A DNA stretch of 45,940 nucleotides, taken from the NCBI GenBank assembly GCA_024636215.1, contig JAGXHL010000034.1:1-45940 (forward strand), read 5' to 3'. The DNA comes from Deltaproteobacteria bacterium. GTDB taxonomy: Bacteria > Desulfobacterota > Desulfuromonadia > Desulfuromonadales > BM103. The notes beneath the pieces were generated by a model. That model worked only from the letters and a program-made list of their open reading frames with translations, did not search any database and was not told the origin of the DNA. Each line of letters opens with the position of its first letter. The first letter of the stretch is position 1. This document shows positions 17,893-24,715 of the stretch, one piece after another. The position numbers and the translations under genes are program-made.

Positions 17893-18993
17893 ATGGATTG
17901 TCTTATTGTCGGTGCCGGATTTTCGGGGATTACCCTTGCCGAAAGAATTGCGTCGCAGTTAGATAAAAAGGTTTTGCTGATCGATCGCCGCAACCATATC
18001 GGCGGCAACTGCTACGATTATTACAACGCTGACGACATCCTGGTGCACAAGTATGGCCCGCATTACTTCCGTACCAACGATCATAAGGTGAGGGATTACC
18101 TGTCGCAGTTCACCGAGTGGCATCACGTCCAGTACAAGATCCTGGCGTTTGTCGATGGCCAGTTCTACAACTTTCCGGTCAACCTTGATACCTTTAACAA
18201 TTTTTTTGGGCTGTCGCTGAATTCGGAAGAGATGGCTGAGAAGCTGAAGGAGTTGAGCGTCGAGTGCGACGAGATCAGAAATTCACGGGATGTGATCGTT
18301 TCCAGGATCGGTGAGCAGCTCTACGAAAGGTTCTATAAGAACTACACGAAAAAGCAATGGGGTGTGAGTCCTGAGGAGTTGGACCCATCAGTCTGTGCCC
18401 GGATACCCATCCGCACCAATCGAGATGACCGCTATCTGAATGACGAATTTCAAGCCATGCCAAAGGATGGTTACCACAAGATGTTTGAGCGCATGGTTGA
18501 TCACCCGAACATTGAGTTACGGTTGAATACGGAGTATAAGGATATTGCAGACAGCGTTCAATTCAAGACACTTGTTTTTACCGGCCCGGTTGATGAGTTC
18601 TTTGACTACCGTTTCGGTAAACTTCCATATCGTTCTTTGCGATTTGAGCATGAAACTCTCGACAGGGAGTTTTATCAGCCGGCTTCGCAGGTCAATTACC
18701 CCAACGACCATGATTACACACGGATCGTTGAGATCAAGCATGTGACCGGGCAATACCATCCCAAAACAACAATCGTCAGGGAATATCCTGTTGCCGAAGG
18801 GGAACCATACTATCCGGTACCACGACCTGAAAACGAACTTCTCTGCCAGAAGTATATGGATGCTGAAAAAGAGCTTAAGAATGTGTTCTTTACAGGTCGT
18901 CTGGCCCGCTACCGCTACCTCAATATGGACCAGGTCGTAGCCCAAGCCCTCGCCCTGTTCGAAGAGCAGATCAAACCTGTGTTGAATGGCTGA
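17893..18993 (+). CDS. glf: UDP-galactopyranose mutase
   Basis: A 366-residue flavoenzyme that converts UDP-galactopyranose to UDP-galactofuranose. The FAD-binding loop is VGAGFSG at residues 6-12, followed by LIDRRNHIGGNCYD, and NYTKKQWG, DDRYLNDEFQAMPKDGY and GRLARYRYLNMDQ are hallmark Glf segments. The ATG at 17893 has GAGG upstream and is preferred over a TTG at 17881, which lies at the end of the relic. GalE supplies its substrate. The presence of Glf means the polymer made by this locus very likely contains galactofuranose. Confidence 0.96.
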   Translation: MDCLIVGAGFSGITLAERIASQLDKKVLLIDRRNHIGGNCYDYYNADDILVHKYGPHYFRTNDHKVRDYLSQFTEWHHVQYKILAFVDGQFYNFPVNLDTFNNFFGLSLNSEEMAEKLKELSVECDEIRNSRDVIVSRIGEQLYERFYKNYTKKQWGVSPEELDPSVCARIPIRTNRDDRYLNDEFQAMPKDGYHKMFERMVDHPNIELRLNTEYKDIADSVQFKTLVFTGPVDEFFDYRFGKLPYRSLRFEHETLDREFYQPASQVNYPNDHDYTRIVEIKHVTGQYHPKTTIVREYPVAEGEPYYPVPRPENELLCQKYMDAEKELKNVFFTGRLARYRYLNMDQVVAQALALFEEQIKPVLNG

Positions 18994-19036
18994 AAATCCT
19001 GTGCCTAAATCTTTTAATCAGGATTGTCTTGAATTC

Positions 19037-19065
19037 CCCGCTGCTTGGGCGGGTTAGTTCTTTTT
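19037..19065 (+). terminator. Possible weak rho-independent terminator after glf
   Basis: A 5-bp stem CCCGC/GCGGG (19037-19041 with 19049-19053) encloses a 7-base loop and is followed by a T-rich run ending in TTTTT at 19061-19065. The T-run lies several bases past the stem, so efficiency may be low. Confidence 0.4.
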
Positions 19066-19138
19066 GAATCATGTCGAGATGGCTGGATGAGTCGCTGGGC
19101 AAGGTAGCTAAGGCTGTTTTGAAAGACAAGGATCCACT

Positions 19139-20047
19139 TTGACATTATTCTCCAAGATCAGCACCCGCACTGACCACCCACACCCCTGCCCAGCCTGCGG
19201 CAACCCAGTCGCCGATATCACCTATGCCTACGGGGAAGGGGAGGAGAGATCGGATTTTTACCGCTGCCCTGAATGCACCTTTCTGTTCGCCCGTCCGGTC
19301 TTTATTCCTGAACTCGACAGCCGGCAAATGGATGGGATCGATGATGCCGAACTGTTCAACTCCCGCCTGCTGAAATCAATCTACGTCAACTATTTCATCA
19401 AGAAGGAAATCCGTACTCTGCGCCGAGCGAAGGGCAGGGGACCGCTGCGACTGCTGGATATCGGCTGCGGTACCGGCTGGACGACGCGCGTCTATGCCGA
19501 TCACGGCTTTGAAGTGACAGGGCTGGAGCCGTCCAGGGTACGCTCGGAATACGCCCGTGAGCACTATGGCATCGAGGTGGTTTGCGATTACATCGAAAAT
19601 GCCGGGTTCGATCAGGAGTTCGACATAGTGGTGCTGCGCCATATCATCGAGCATTTTGCCGATCCCGGCGTGGTGCTGCGCAAGATTCAGGGTTTTTTGA
19701 AAGCGGACGGTGTGGTGCTGGTGGTGGTGCCGAACATCGACTGCCTCGGTCGCTACCTGTTCGAAACTAACTGGGCCTGGATTCTGCCCTGGCACTGCAA
19801 TTTCTTTACGCCCCGTTCCGCACGCAGACTCTTGGCCGAACAAAACTTCGAAGTCAGCGACTTTTACCAGACGCCGTCGCCACTTTACTATCCAGGCGCC
19901 ATAATGCGTCGATTTCCGAACCCGGTGGTTAAGCGTTTGTTGGCCAACCGGATTTTTGCCATGACGTTATGTGCGCCGCTGGCAATTGTCGGCAAATGGT
20001 TAGGTCTGGGCGACAATTTAAATCTGGTTGCACGGCGTAAGTTTTGA
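19139..20047 (+). CDS. SAM-dependent methyltransferase with N-terminal zinc-ribbon
   Basis: A 302-residue protein. CPACGNP near residue 17 and CPEC near residue 43 give two cysteine pairs that probably bind zinc. The methyltransferase core has LRLLDIGCGTGWTTRVYADHGFEVTGLEPS, then DIVVLRHIIEHFADP and GVVLVVVPN. Proteins of this layout (zinc-ribbon plus Methyltransf_12-like core) occur often in glycan clusters and include sugar C-methyltransferase relatives. The start is TTG at 19139, with AAGG about seven bases upstream. It stands somewhat apart (146 bases after glf) and is followed by a 370-base non-coding stretch, so it may end a transcription unit. Confidence 0.85.
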   Translation: MTLFSKISTRTDHPHPCPACGNPVADITYAYGEGEERSDFYRCPECTFLFARPVFIPELDSRQMDGIDDAELFNSRLLKSIYVNYFIKKEIRTLRRAKGRGPLRLLDIGCGTGWTTRVYADHGFEVTGLEPSRVRSEYAREHYGIEVVCDYIENAGFDQEFDIVVLRHIIEHFADPGVVLRKIQGFLKADGVVLVVVPNIDCLGRYLFETNWAWILPWHCNFFTPRSARRLLAEQNFEVSDFYQTPSPLYYPGAIMRRFPNPVVKRLLANRIFAMTLCAPLAIVGKWLGLGDNLNLVARRKF

Positions 20048-20105
20048 ATGTTTTGGCAATTTATCGGAATCTCTTACAATTCGGGTGATTAAATCTTTAC
20101 TAAAT

Positions 20106-20156
20106 TGACAGAGTGAAGGCGTTCCATGGACGAAGGACGATCTGCATGAAAGGTAA
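20106..20156 (+). pseudogene. Relic of the C-terminal end of a VapB-like antitoxin
   Basis: The short frame ends EGVPWTKDDLHER and a stop, compared with GGASWTRDDLHER at the end of the intact antitoxin at 20419-20649. The DNA match covers about 40 bases, through CTGCATGAAAGGT and beyond. An in-frame stop at 20106 cuts off anything upstream. The sequence after it does not encode a recognisable PIN toxin. It is best read as the remains of an earlier or duplicate antitoxin gene. Confidence 0.75.
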
Positions 20157-20269
20157 GAGATGTTGACCTTTAGCCTAGAATGCCGGGTCGGACCAGACCA
20201 ACCAACTGATATCATTGATTTATTGATGAAAAAGAGATCTTAAATATGGCTTAAAGGTCCCTTTTGAGG

Positions 20270-20328
20270 GGTGAACTGGACTTCAATGTGAGGACATGGG
20301 GGGGCAAGTCCTTACTGTTAACTTCACC
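20270..20328. repeat. Imperfect two-stage inverted repeat (REP-like hairpin)
   Basis: Outer arms GGTGAA (20270-20275) and TTCACC (20323-20328) enclose inner arms GTGAGGAC (20288-20295) and GTCCTTAC (20308-20315), which pair with one G-T wobble. The loop holds a run of seven G. The shape recalls palindromic units associated with REP-associated tyrosine transposases, but no transposase is present and only one copy was noticed. Confidence 0.5.
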
Positions 20329-20360
20329 ATGATCTCCAAGCGTACGTGGTCAAAGAAAGT

Positions 20361-20404
20361 TTGTATTGTTTTTGTCCTGTGCTACACTGATTCCGTGTGA
20401 CACG
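20361..20404 (+). promoter_or_regulatory. Candidate vapBC promoter with palindromic operator
   Basis: TTGTAT (20361-20366), a 16-base spacer and TACACT (20383-20388) form a plausible sigma-70 promoter. Just downstream, CGTGT-G-ACACG (20394-20404) is a perfect 11-bp palindrome over the expected transcription start, a fitting site for the ribbon-helix-helix antitoxin to repress its own operon. The vapB ribosome site GAAAGGAG follows directly. Confidence 0.55.
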
Positions 20405-20418
20405 AAAGGAGCTGATCT

Positions 20419-20649
20419 ATGGCTAACCTGACTATTACTATCGACGACGAAGCTTTGAAAAAAGCACGGCTTAAAGCGCTGGAACAGGGCACCTCGGTCA
20501 ATGCTTTGCTAAGGGGTTATCTTGAGTCTTACGCCGGCGTGCACGGTCGTCAACAACAGGCAGCGAGAGTCATTCTTGGGCTGGCCTCCCGCAGTCGCTC
20601 GCGCAGTGGAGGCGCTTCCTGGACAAGAGACGATCTGCATGAAAGGTGA
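20419..20649 (+). CDS. vapB: VapB-like ribbon-helix-helix antitoxin
   Basis: A 76-residue protein. The N terminus LTITIDDEALKKARLKALEQG and the following SVNALLRGYLESY form a ribbon-helix-helix DNA-binding domain. The C-terminal half (SRSRSGGASWTRDDLHER) would be the toxin-binding tail. The ATG at 20419 has a good AAGGAG site. It sits 5 bases before the PIN toxin gene, the standard antitoxin-toxin order, with a palindrome in its promoter consistent with autoregulation. A second copy of its 3' end survives at 20106-20156. Confidence 0.88.
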   Translation: MANLTITIDDEALKKARLKALEQGTSVNALLRGYLESYAGVHGRQQQAARVILGLASRSRSRSGGASWTRDDLHER

Positions 20650-20654
20650 GGAAG

Positions 20655-21077
20655 ATGCTGGTTTTTTTTGATACCAACATTCTGGTCTACCTTTTTGACC
20701 AGGATGTTCCGGATAAACGCGATCGGGCAAAGGTGTTGTTCCAGCAGGAAGTTGAGGCTGGACGTTTCGTCGCCAGTACTCAGGTGCTTCAGGAGTTCTA
20801 CGTGGCCGCAACTCGCAAACTGGCTGTTCCCTTGCCGGTGGCCGATGCGGAAGAGGCGGTTCGGGCTCTCGCCGATTTGTCCATTGTCCCGGTCGATTCG
20901 GCATTGATCCTGAGCGCCATCGACCGTAGCCGTTCCATGCAGGTGTCTTTCTGGGACGCGTTGATTATTGAGGCTGCATTGTCGGTTGGTGCGACTTGTT
21001 TGCTGACTGAAGATTTGCAGCATGGCCGGCAGATCGATGGGCTACGCATCACCAATCCGTTTTTGTCTCAGGAGTGA
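20655..21077 (+). CDS. vapC: VapC-like PIN-domain ribonuclease toxin
   Basis: A 140-residue PIN-domain protein. The first acidic motif FFDTNILVYLFD (D6) starts the chain, a glutamate in QVLQEFYV follows, then FWDALIIEAAL and LLTEDLQHG supply the remaining acidic residues of the metal site. VapC toxins cut tRNA or rRNA when the antitoxin is lost. ATG 20655 has GAGG just upstream. A GTG at 20646 would add three residues and overlap vapB by four bases, and cannot be excluded. The reading frame is intact and the module is probably functional. Confidence 0.9.
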   Translation: MLVFFDTNILVYLFDQDVPDKRDRAKVLFQQEVEAGRFVASTQVLQEFYVAATRKLAVPLPVADAEEAVRALADLSIVPVDSALILSAIDRSRSMQVSFWDALIIEAALSVGATCLLTEDLQHGRQIDGLRITNPFLSQE

Positions 21078-21079
21078 CT

Positions 21080-21361
21080 ATGCGAACGATTACTGCCACT
21101 GAATTTGCGCGTAATCTGCGACAGGTGCTTGACCGTCCGGCAACGGAACCGGAAGAAATCATCATTGAGCGCAACAGTCGCCAGATTTGTCGCTTGCTCC
21201 CTGGGCCTGGTAGCATGACGGCTTTAGAGGCAATGGCCGATCTGTATCGTACTCTTCCGGAAGCAGCCGGCCATGACTGGTTGCAAGATAGTTGGAACAC
21301 AGATCTGGGTGAAACCTTGGCAACCAAGAGGCCAATGCCCCCTTATCGGACCGACTTTTGA
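21080..21361 (+). CDS. Phd/YefM-like antitoxin without a visible toxin
   Basis: A 93-residue protein whose N terminus RTITATEFARNLRQVLDR, followed by EEIIIERNSRQICRLLP, matches the Phd/YefM antitoxin DNA-binding domain. A variable tail of about 45 residues follows. The ATG at 21080 has AGGAG at 21070-21074; it starts 2 bases after the vapC stop. Such antitoxins normally precede a PIN, Doc or RelE toxin, but the next gene is a glycosyltransferase whose possible TTG start overlaps this stop codon. It is either an orphan, or a third component co-expressed with vapBC. Confidence 0.8.
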   Translation: MRTITATEFARNLRQVLDRPATEPEEIIIERNSRQICRLLPGPGSMTALEAMADLYRTLPEAAGHDWLQDSWNTDLGETLATKRPMPPYRTDF

Positions 21362-21366
21362 ATTTG

Positions 21367-22434
21367 ATGTTTCTGAAAAAGCTTGATGGCATTATCGGTC
21401 CCCTGTTGACCCACTTGTGGCTGCGACCGAAAAAACCGGGACGTCTGTCTGCACCTGTTTCCAGCATGCTGCTGATCCGCCCCGGCGGCATCGGTGATGC
21501 GGTTTTACTGGTTCCCGTGATCGGCCGTCTCCGTGAAGCCTTTCCCGCGGCGCGCATTGAGGTGCTCGCCGAAAAACGCAACGCCGGGGCTTTTGCGCTC
21601 TGTTCTGGTGTCGATCGCGTGCTGTGCTACGACCGACCGAAAGAACTTTGCCAAGCGCTCAGGAGTCGCTACGATGTGGTGATCGACACCGAGCAATGGC
21701 ATCGGCTTTCCGCGGTTATCACGCGTATAATCCGTTCACCGATAAAAATCGGTTATGGCACAAATGAACGGAAGAGGCTGTTCACCCACCCGATCCGCTA
21801 CAATCATGACAATTACGAGATGGACAGTTTCTTTGCGTTGCTGAAGCCCCTGCAGATAGAGTCTTCAACGACAGCCCCTGCTCCCTTTCTGACCATTCCT
21901 GCCGTTGACCAGGACGCTGCCGATAATATGCTCGGGGATCTCCGGGATGCCCCTTTTGTCGTTTTATTCCCCGGGGCGAGTATTACTGAGCGATGCTGGG
22001 GCACTGAGAAGTTCCGTCAGTTGGCAATTCGGTTGATTGCCGAGGGGCTTGCGGTCGTTGTTGTTGGTGGCAAGGAAGATGTTGGTGGGGGCAGGGCCAT
22101 TGTTGATGGTCTCGGTGCTTTAAATCTGGCGGAGAAAACCTCTTTGGCAGAGACTGCCGGTGTGTTGAAGAGATCACAGCTGCTGGTCAGCGGCGATTCC
22201 GGGGTGCTGCATCTCGGCGTTGGCGTGGGAACGCCGACCGTCTCCCTGTTCGGTCCGGGGATTGCTGATAAATGGGCTCCGCGCGGAGAACAGCATGTTC
22301 TGATCAATCACAAACTGCCCTGTTCTCCCTGTACGCGTTTTGGCACGACACCTCCTTGCCCGATCGGCGCAAAGTGTATTCAAGATATTTCTGTAGATGA
22401 GGTCTTTGTGGCAGCTCAGGAGCTTTTGCCTTAG
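21367..22434 (+). CDS. Glycosyltransferase, family 9 (heptosyltransferase-like)
   Basis: A GT9 enzyme of about 355 residues. The N-terminal loop LLIRPGGIGDAVLLVPVIGRLREAFP is the canonical phosphate-binding segment of heptosyltransferases. FPGASITERCWGTEKF, VVVGGKED and VSGDSGVLHLGVGVGTPTVSLFGP complete the GT-B donor site. A C-terminal cysteine cluster (CSPC, CPIGAKC) is like that in many GT9 proteins. ATG 21367 is taken as the start; TTG at 21358, overlapping the Phd stop, is an alternative. It is the last polysaccharide gene and probably belongs to LPS core or O-chain assembly. Confidence 0.9.
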   Translation: MFLKKLDGIIGPLLTHLWLRPKKPGRLSAPVSSMLLIRPGGIGDAVLLVPVIGRLREAFPAARIEVLAEKRNAGAFALCSGVDRVLCYDRPKELCQALRSRYDVVIDTEQWHRLSAVITRIIRSPIKIGYGTNERKRLFTHPIRYNHDNYEMDSFFALLKPLQIESSTTAPAPFLTIPAVDQDAADNMLGDLRDAPFVVLFPGASITERCWGTEKFRQLAIRLIAEGLAVVVVGGKEDVGGGRAIVDGLGALNLAEKTSLAETAGVLKRSQLLVSGDSGVLHLGVGVGTPTVSLFGPGIADKWAPRGEQHVLINHKLPCSPCTRFGTTPPCPIGAKCIQDISVDEVFVAAQELLP

Positions 22435-22610
22435 TTTTGTTGTTAAGTGATGCATTAGTTCTCCTGTTTTTGCTGGGGCAGCGTGTTTGCTCTCTCGCAA
22501 AGTCTCCTGCCTGATCCTTTCTTGTTGTTCTGGCATGAATTGTGTAAAGTATGGTCACGTTTGTCGAGATGATAATAAAAGAATCGGATTCATTTTGGGA
22601 GGACGCTTTT

Positions 22611-23027
22611 ATGGCTGATCAGAATCTTCGTTGGGTGCAACGCCTGTCCAACTATGGTATGGCTTTGCAGCAACTGAGTAATGCCGTTGAGTTGGCTACG
22701 AAACGTCCACTGTCAGACCTGGAAAAACAGGGCCTGATCCAGGCTTTTGAGTTTACCCATGAGCTGGCATGGAACGTCATGAAGGACTATTTCGTGTTTC
22801 AGGGCAATCCGGCGATCACAGGCTCTCGTGATGCAGTGAGGGAGTCGTTCAATAAGGCCCTTATCGAGGATGGCGAAGGATGGATGGAGATGATCAAGAG
22901 CCGTAATCAGAGTTCCCACACATACAACCAAAGCGTAGCAGACGAGATTGTCGAGAAAGTCATAAACCATTATCATTCTCTATTTATTGCGTTTCTGCAT
23001 CATATGCAGGATTTGAAGGGTTCGTGA
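22611..23027 (+). CDS. HEPN-domain subunit of an MNT/HEPN pair (HI0074 family)
   Basis: A 138-residue helical protein of the HI0074 family, described as the substrate-binding subunit of a nucleotidyltransferase and related to HepT toxins. The ribonuclease-type motif RX4HXY is present as RNQSSHTY (R98, H103, Y105), so toxin activity is plausible. The ATG at 22611 has a GGGAGG site; an earlier ATG at 22551 has none. The stop overlaps the next gene. Here the HEPN gene precedes the MNT gene, the reverse of the pair at 603-1234, and the two proteins are only distantly alike. Confidence 0.87.
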   Translation: MADQNLRWVQRLSNYGMALQQLSNAVELATKRPLSDLEKQGLIQAFEFTHELAWNVMKDYFVFQGNPAITGSRDAVRESFNKALIEDGEGWMEMIKSRNQSSHTYNQSVADEIVEKVINHYHSLFIAFLHHMQDLKGS

Positions 23028-23329
23028 TGTGCGGTGGTTTGCCTGAGTCTGCTGTTGCAAAACTTCGTGCAATCTTTAGCGAATATCCGGAGATTGATCG
23101 GGTCATTCTTTATGGTTCCCGTGCTTTGGGGTCCTGTCGTACCGGTTCGGATATCGATTTGACTCTCGAAGCTAAAGGTATGAACCTGTCTGAACTGTTG
23201 GCTATCGAAAATAGAATTGACGATCTATTGCTGCCCTGGAAAGTTGATCTTTCCTTGCGGCACAAGATTGAAAATCCCGAATTATTGGCACATATAGATC
23301 GTGTCGGCGTCACATTTTATCCTGTATGA
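23027..23329 (+). CDS. MNT nucleotidyltransferase antitoxin (HI0073 family)
   Basis: A 100-residue minimal nucleotidyltransferase. The GSX10DXD motif is complete at residues 30-44 (GS at 30-31, D42, D44 in SDIDL). In the family it would transfer AMP from ATP to the partner HEPN protein. ATG 23027 or GTG 23024 can serve as the start, both overlapping the HEPN stop codon, so the two proteins are translationally coupled. The pair lies between the polysaccharide locus and the pilus region, where it looks like an insertion in otherwise conserved surroundings. Confidence 0.87.
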   Translation: MCGGLPESAVAKLRAIFSEYPEIDRVILYGSRALGSCRTGSDIDLTLEAKGMNLSELLAIENRIDDLLLPWKVDLSLRHKIENPELLAHIDRVGVTFYPV

Positions 23330-23368
23330 TCCTGTCTTTCCGATCCCCCTGGAGTCGAAACTGTTTTG

Positions 23369-24178
23369 ATGCCATTTGAATATTATTTTATCCTGATTAT
23401 TTTATTTGTCCTCGGGGCTATTATCGGCTCCTTCCTCAATGTCTGCATCTACCGTATCCCGGCCGGCATCTCGATTGTAACCCCGCGTTCGCGCTGCCCG
23501 CATTGCGAAACGCAGATTCGCTGGTATCACAATATCCCGATTTTCAGCTGGCTGATGCTTAAGGGCCGGTGTGCTTACTGCGGCGAAACGGTGCCGGTGC
23601 GCTATGCTCTGGTTGAAGCCCTGACCGGTTTCCTGTTTGCCTTGTTCTTCTATCGATTCGGATTCCACCCCATGACGCCGGTCGTTCTGCTTCTGGTGGC
23701 AGCTCTTGTGGTGATTACCTTTATTGATCTGGATCATCAGATCATCCCCGATGTGATCAGCCTGCCCGGTATCCCGATCGGATTTCTCTGTTCCTTCCTG
23801 ATCCCCTGGGTATCCTGGCAAGCGTCATTGATTGGTATTTTGCTCGGTGGCGGCTCTCTGCTCGCTATCGCTCTGGGTTACGAACTCCTCACCGGCAAGG
23901 AGGGGATGGGTTTTGGTGATGTCAAGCTGCTTGCCATGTTGGGTGCTCTCTTGGGCTGGACAGCGATCTTCCCGATCATCTTTATCGGCTCCACGTTGGG
24001 CACCCTGGTGGGTGTTCCCCTGATGTTGTTGAAAAAGGCCGACAGCAAGTTGGCGATCCCGTTCGGTCCCTTCCTCGCGGCCGGTGCGTTGCTCCACCTC
24101 TTCTTCATCCAGTACACCGATCCACTGATGCGCTGGTATGCCTCGATGCTGCAACAATTATGGCTGTCTTTCTGGTGA
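23369..24178 (+). CDS. pilD: Type IV prepilin peptidase / N-methyltransferase
   Basis: A 269-residue inner-membrane aspartyl protease that cleaves prepilin leaders and methylates the new N-terminal residue. The N-terminal domain has the zinc-binding cysteines C43, C46, C68 and C71 (CPHC, CAYC) found in bifunctional PilD enzymes. The protease motifs FIDLDHQIIPD (residues 118-128) and GFGDVK supply the two catalytic aspartates. Several transmembrane segments alternate with these motifs. The length is normal. A TTG codon directly before the ATG gives an alternative start. It probably processes the pilins assembled by the PilMNOPQ complex encoded downstream, but has its own gene spacing on both sides. 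Confidence 0.94.
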   Translation: MPFEYYFILIILFVLGAIIGSFLNVCIYRIPAGISIVTPRSRCPHCETQIRWYHNIPIFSWLMLKGRCAYCGETVPVRYALVEALTGFLFALFFYRFGFHPMTPVVLLLVAALVVITFIDLDHQIIPDVISLPGIPIGFLCSFLIPWVSWQASLIGILLGGGSLLAIALGYELLTGKEGMGFGDVKLLAMLGALLGWTAIFPIIFIGSTLGTLVGVPLMLLKKADSKLAIPFGPFLAAGALLHLFFIQYTDPLMRWYASMLQQLWLSFW

Positions 24179-24343
24179 TATGCCGTAGTTTTTGTAGAAA
24201 TCCTTCAATCATTACAAATATTTTTAAAAAAAATTCACACTTTATCTTGTGGGCTGACGGTTAATTGCCCCTTGATCTTGTGTTTCATGGTGCAGTTTGT
24301 GATAAATGTGACCACGATATGGTCCTCACCTAGATATAACTTG

Positions 24344-24388
24344 TTGACAATTGTTTTAATTTACCTATAATTAGCCCTAATTTCGTAT
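24344..24388 (+). promoter_or_regulatory. Consensus sigma-70 promoter with inverted repeat before the xre-pil genes
   Basis: TTGACA (24344-24349), a 16-base spacer and TATAAT (24366-24371) match the sigma-70 consensus at all twelve positions. The inverted repeat AATTAG-CC-CTAATT covers the 3' part of the -10 box and the start region, an attractive operator for the small XRE protein whose gene follows. A second TATAATTA lies about 20 bases further on. The surrounding 240 bases after pilD are A/T-rich and otherwise show no gene. Confidence 0.75.
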
Positions 24389-24418
24389 AATTAAGTTTAC
24401 TATAACTAATGGTTGCCT

Positions 24419-24619
24419 ATGAAAAACCAAGTCAAAGAAATCCGTGAAGCCCAATTGATGAGCAAGGCAGAACTTGCTCGCAAAGCCGGTGTTTCGCCCG
24501 TGACTATAGATCGTATTGAGCGTGGTGAAGAGTGCCGGATGTCGACAAGGCGCAAGGTAATTTTGGCGCTTGGCCTCAAGCTCACAGATCGCAATGAAGT
24601 TTTTCCCGGTGATGTGTGA
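24419..24619 (+). CDS. Small XRE-family helix-turn-helix regulator
   Basis: A 66-residue protein consisting of little more than an HTH_3 domain: VKEIREAQLMSKAELARKAGVSPVTIDRIERGE carries the turn and recognition helix, followed by RKVILALGL. The ATG at 24419 has no obvious ribosome site; a TTG six bases earlier is the alternative. Transcription from the consensus promoter would give a leader of about 40 bases. It lies 96 bases ahead of pilM in the same direction, so it may regulate itself and the pilus operon. It is not a phage repressor by its size or setting. Confidence 0.85.
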   Translation: MKNQVKEIREAQLMSKAELARKAGVSPVTIDRIERGEECRMSTRRKVILALGLKLTDRNEVFPGDV

Positions 24620-24715
24620 TGGTTGGTACGTTGCTTGCTCAGAGTACCTGTTAGTTCTGTCAGGCAGATAATTTCGAACGACTTTTTGTTGGTGGCGGTT
24701 TAACCAGGGGCGCAC

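Larger units (their letters stand above)
20048..20418. other. 370-base non-coding stretch between the methyltransferase gene and vapB
   Basis: This gap contains, in order, the antitoxin relic (20106-20156), an A/T-rich segment with no gene I can support, an imperfect two-stage hairpin (20270-20328), and the vapBC promoter with its palindrome (20361-20404). I see no tRNA and no complete insertion sequence. Confidence 0.7.
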
